From Paenibacillus pabuli (GTDB taxonomy: Bacteria > Bacillota > Bacilli > Paenibacillales > Paenibacillaceae), in contig NZ_JBDOIO010000003.1 of NCBI RefSeq assembly GCF_039831995.1, positions 744,001 through 808,000 on the forward strand: 64,000 bases of DNA. The letters are read 5' to 3'. Of this stretch, positions 61,772-64,000 are shown piece by piece; within the stretch, counting starts at the first letter, position 1; each line of letters starts with the position of its first letter. The notes under the pieces were generated by a model, which worked only from the letters and a program-made list of their open reading frames with translations, was not told where the DNA came from and made no database searches. A program made the translations under genes and the position numbers.

Positions 61772-61791
61772 ATTTCAATAGAACTAGAAAT
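61772..61791. promoter_or_regulatory. Candidate ArsR operator, site 2
   Basis: ATTTCAATAGAACTAGAAAT, differing from site 1 in two positions; located after the ArsR stop. A third, degenerate version (ATTTCTATATTTCTAATAAT, 61879-61898) lies before the MFS gene. Confidence 0.6.
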
Positions 61792-61932
61792 ATCGAATCT
61801 TACTGTTAAACTGTTACAGGTTTTTGATCCTAACATCTAGTCGATAAAGAATGATTTTAAATCGTTTGTCTCGTCTTTATTTCTATATTTCTAATAATAT
61901 AAAAATTATAATTAGAAAGAGGTTATATTCTC

Positions 61933-63114
61933 ATGTCCAACACCTGGAAAATCTATGTTCTCGCCTTAGTCAGCTTTCTTGTAGGAACCTCCGAATATGT
62001 TATCGCGGGTATTTTGGATCGTATTGCAGATACCATGCATATTTCGTTAATTGCTGCCGGGCAGCTGATCACCATATTTTCACTCGTTTATGCACTTGGC
62101 ACACCGATTATCATTGCCTTGACTTTCCGCTTCGATCGGCGCAAGCTATTGCTCTATTTCCTTGGTCTGTTTGTTGTAGCCAATGTTCTCGCTTATCTCC
62201 TGCCAGGGTATGGGCTGTTCGTCGCTGCCCGTGTACTAATGGCTTTAGGGGCCGGAGTTGTTGTAGTTACCGCCTTGACGGTGGCTTCCAAAGTTGCTGC
62301 TGAAGGCAAACAAGCGAGTGCTATCGCCACGGTCATCACTGGGTTCACAGCCTCTCTGATCATTGGTGTACCCTTGGGAAGAATCGTAGCAGCCTCATGG
62401 GACTGGAAACTTGTTTTTGCAGGGATTGCCGTGCTCGGTGTGATTGCCATGATTGTGATTGCATTATCCATTCCGTCATCGGACGGAGAAGCACCTGTCC
62501 CACTGAAAAAACAATTATCTCTGCTGAAGCAACCTCGAATTGGATTGGCGTTGCTGGTGACGTTTTTCTGGCTTGGTGGTTATTCCATTGCATATACTTA
62601 CATTTCACCTTATCTGGTCTCTGTCGCAGGCATGAGTGAAGCTGTGCTAAGTTCGGCCTTACTTGCCTTTGGCATTGCGAGTTTGATCGGCTCCAAAGTT
62701 GGGGGATACAGCGCGGATCGTATAGGGGTGAAACGTACTCTTTTCATAGGTATGGCATTGCATATTGTCAGTTTGGTGATGCTGAACTTGACGGCCCACG
62801 CTTCTGTGACCATTTTCGCCATTCTCATTCTCTGGTCATTTGCAGCGTGGTCATCGGGCCCAACTCAACAATATAATCTGGTTACCATGGCACCCGAATC
62901 CTCTGGCATCATGCTGAGTCTGAACAGTTCGGTGATGCAGCTCGCAATGGCTGCCGGTGCTGGAATTGGCGGAATCGCCGTCAACTCGGTTTCGTTGTCA
63001 TCCATTACCTGGATTGGAGCTGCCGGCGTTACTATTGCATTGATCATCATGATGCTTTCTTACCGCTCTACCTCAATTAAACCTTCACCAATAGACGCAA
63101 ATAACGTTGCATGA
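61933..63114 (+). CDS. MFS transporter (DHA1 family, AraJ/YdhP-like efflux)
   Basis: A 393-residue, 12-helix major facilitator of the DHA1 drug/sugar exporter type. FLVGTSEYVIAGILDRIADTMHISLIAAGQLITIFSLVYALGTPI at the start, the loop motif RFDRRKLLL after helix 2, the motif C region VTGFTASLIIGVPLGRIVAASWDW in helix 5, and DRIGVKRTLFIGMALHI in the second half. Proteins like this export small molecules with proton exchange. AGAAAGAGG precedes the ATG. Controlled very likely by the adjacent ArsR protein. Confidence 0.92.
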   Translation: MSNTWKIYVLALVSFLVGTSEYVIAGILDRIADTMHISLIAAGQLITIFSLVYALGTPIIIALTFRFDRRKLLLYFLGLFVVANVLAYLLPGYGLFVAARVLMALGAGVVVVTALTVASKVAAEGKQASAIATVITGFTASLIIGVPLGRIVAASWDWKLVFAGIAVLGVIAMIVIALSIPSSDGEAPVPLKKQLSLLKQPRIGLALLVTFFWLGGYSIAYTYISPYLVSVAGMSEAVLSSALLAFGIASLIGSKVGGYSADRIGVKRTLFIGMALHIVSLVMLNLTAHASVTIFAILILWSFAAWSSGPTQQYNLVTMAPESSGIMLSLNSSVMQLAMAAGAGIGGIAVNSVSLSSITWIGAAGVTIALIIMMLSYRSTSIKPSPIDANNVA

Positions 63115-63149
63115 AAAAAGATGTGTAGTTGAATTTGTAGACAACAGCA

Positions 63150-63187
63150 AAAAGAGAGGGCCTGTACACTTACAGGCCCCCTCTTTT
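63150..63187. terminator. Bidirectional terminator between MFS and SDR genes
   Basis: AAAAGAGAGGGCCTGTA pairs with TACAGGCCCCCTCTTTT (16 of 17 pairs) with a 4-nt loop; serves the convergent genes on both sides. Confidence 0.88.
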
Positions 63188-63204
63188 CCTTACTTTTCCA
63201 ATTA

Positions 63205-63960
63205 TTATTGTGCAGTGACTGCGCCGTCAATCGGATATACAGCCCCATTGATATAAGGAGCTTCATCTCCAAGCAGGAAGGCAACCAGATTCGCGATCTC
63301 TTCCGGTTTCCCAAGCCGTCCGGATGGAATGCTGTCCACGGTTGCTTTGAACACCTCCGGGTTGTCTTTGCCGAATTGAATAACCATTGGCGTCTCAATT
63401 GTTCCTGGTGCAATTGCATTTACCCGAATGTTGTCTTTACCGTATTCGATGGCTGCTGTACGGGTCAAACCAACGACGCCATGCTTGGTAGCTGCATAAG
63501 GGGCAACGGCCGGAACGCCGACAATACCCGCAGTCGAGGCCGTGTTGAGAATGGCACCGCCACCTGTTTTAAGCATTTCGGTAATGACATATTTCAGACC
63601 ATAAAATACACTTCTCAGGTTAATATCGATAATTTGGTCAAACTGTTCAATCGTATGTTCGATTAGCTTGACTCCAGGTCCTGCAATGCCTGCATTGTTG
63701 AAGAACATATCAATTCGCCCGAATTCTTCTACTGCTTTTTTGACATAATTCTCTACGTCACTGGCCTTGCTGACATCTGCCTGTACGAAAATGGCTCTGG
63801 CTCCGAGCTTCTCAATCTGTTTAACTGTTTCTTGTCCGGTCTCTTCGACGAGATCAACAACCACAATGGATGCGCCCTTCTCTGCCAGCTTCAGTGCAGC
63901 TGCTTGACCCAATCCACTTCCTGCTCCGGTAATAATGGCTACTTTACCTGTGTGACTCAT
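63205..63960 (-). CDS. SDR-family NAD(P)-dependent dehydrogenase
   Basis: A 251-residue classical short-chain dehydrogenase/reductase. Cofactor site TGAGSGLG (11-18), Asp36 in VVVDLVEE (favours NAD over NADP), NNAG (88-91), catalytic Ser142, Tyr155 and Lys159 (NTASTAG, YAATK). The end (GDEAPYINGAVYPIDGAVTAQ) matches glucose 1-dehydrogenase/3-oxoacyl-reductase-like members. Substrate not predictable. GGAGGAG precedes the ATG. The gene is complete; only 40 nt of upstream sequence are in the window. Confidence 0.92.
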   Translation of the reverse strand: MSHTGKVAIITGAGSGLGQAAALKLAEKGASIVVVDLVEETGQETVKQIEKLGARAIFVQADVSKASDVENYVKKAVEEFGRIDMFFNNAGIAGPGVKLIEHTIEQFDQIIDINLRSVFYGLKYVITEMLKTGGGAILNTASTAGIVGVPAVAPYAATKHGVVGLTRTAAIEYGKDNIRVNAIAPGTIETPMVIQFGKDNPEVFKATVDSIPSGRLGKPEEIANLVAFLLGDEAPYINGAVYPIDGAVTAQ

Positions 63961-64000
63961 TCTGATCTCCTCCAGTTGTGTTAGTCATCTTGTCATCGGA

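Overview
The window reads as chromosomal DNA of a spore-forming, low-to-mid GC Firmicute, most likely Paenibacillus. Evidence for this: strong AAGGAGG-type ribosome binding sites, frequent TTG and GTG starts, an lplB/ytcP-type sugar transporter with no ATPase gene of its own, a membrane-bound YesS-like AraC regulator, and a mix of MarR, RpiR, ArsR and GNAT genes. The genus is inferred, not proven. There is no rRNA, tRNA, CRISPR array or intact transposase.

Region 1 (about 1-32 kb) is AT-rich, mostly transcribed on the + strand, and looks like an accessory region. It starts with a CD3324-like regulator, three GNAT acetyltransferases, an APH-type kinase, a DinB protein and an FGE-fold protein. 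Then come a lipoprotein lying between two GC-rich direct repeats, an unknown protein, and an ECF sigma factor fused to what looks like a dead metallopeptidase domain. From 10.4 to 26 kb lies a flavin-monooxygenase island. It holds two MarR regulators with visible operators, four intact luciferase-like (LLM) monooxygenases, three tandem ketosteroid-isomerase-like proteins, a nitroreductase/flavin reductase and a carboxylesterase, plus C-terminal scraps of further LLM genes. One LLM gene and the esterase are strikingly GC-rich and look imported from a high-GC (actinobacterium-like) donor. A small sugar-phosphate module (RpiR regulator, frameshifted 6-phospho-beta-glucosidase, HPr-like protein without its histidine) interrupts the island. 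Two repeat families occur only between 3.7 and 24.3 kb: an 18-nt hairpin (GCTAACGGGCAGGTTAGC type, always in the same orientation) and a longer element of about 205 bp with a perfect 20-bp inverted repeat. At 26-31 kb are a DEDDh exonuclease, a radical SAM protein, an AraC regulator, RarA and a MmcQ/YjbR protein, followed by 1.5 kb of decayed DNA.

Region 2 (32-64 kb) has higher, more even GC and is mostly on the - strand. It contains a polysaccharide utilisation locus (beta-helix lyase with discoidin domain, two related solute-binding lipoproteins, YesS-like regulator, GH88 unsaturated glucuronyl hydrolase, two permeases). Then come an RDD protein, a WG-repeat/DUF3298 protein, and a tight operon encoding a MoxR ATPase, DUF5682, a vWA protein, DUF4132, a SWIM-finger protein and a small helical protein; this set resembles the uncharacterised E. 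coli yehL/yehM/yehP/yehQ plus yehI genes. The window ends with an aldo/keto reductase, a cytochrome P450, an L7/L12-tail membrane protein, an ArsR regulator with matching 20-bp sites beside an MFS exporter, and an SDR dehydrogenase.

The most interesting candidates are the MoxR-vWA operon, the sigma factor fusion, the ketosteroid-isomerase/LLM island with its imported GC-rich genes, and the interspersed repeats.
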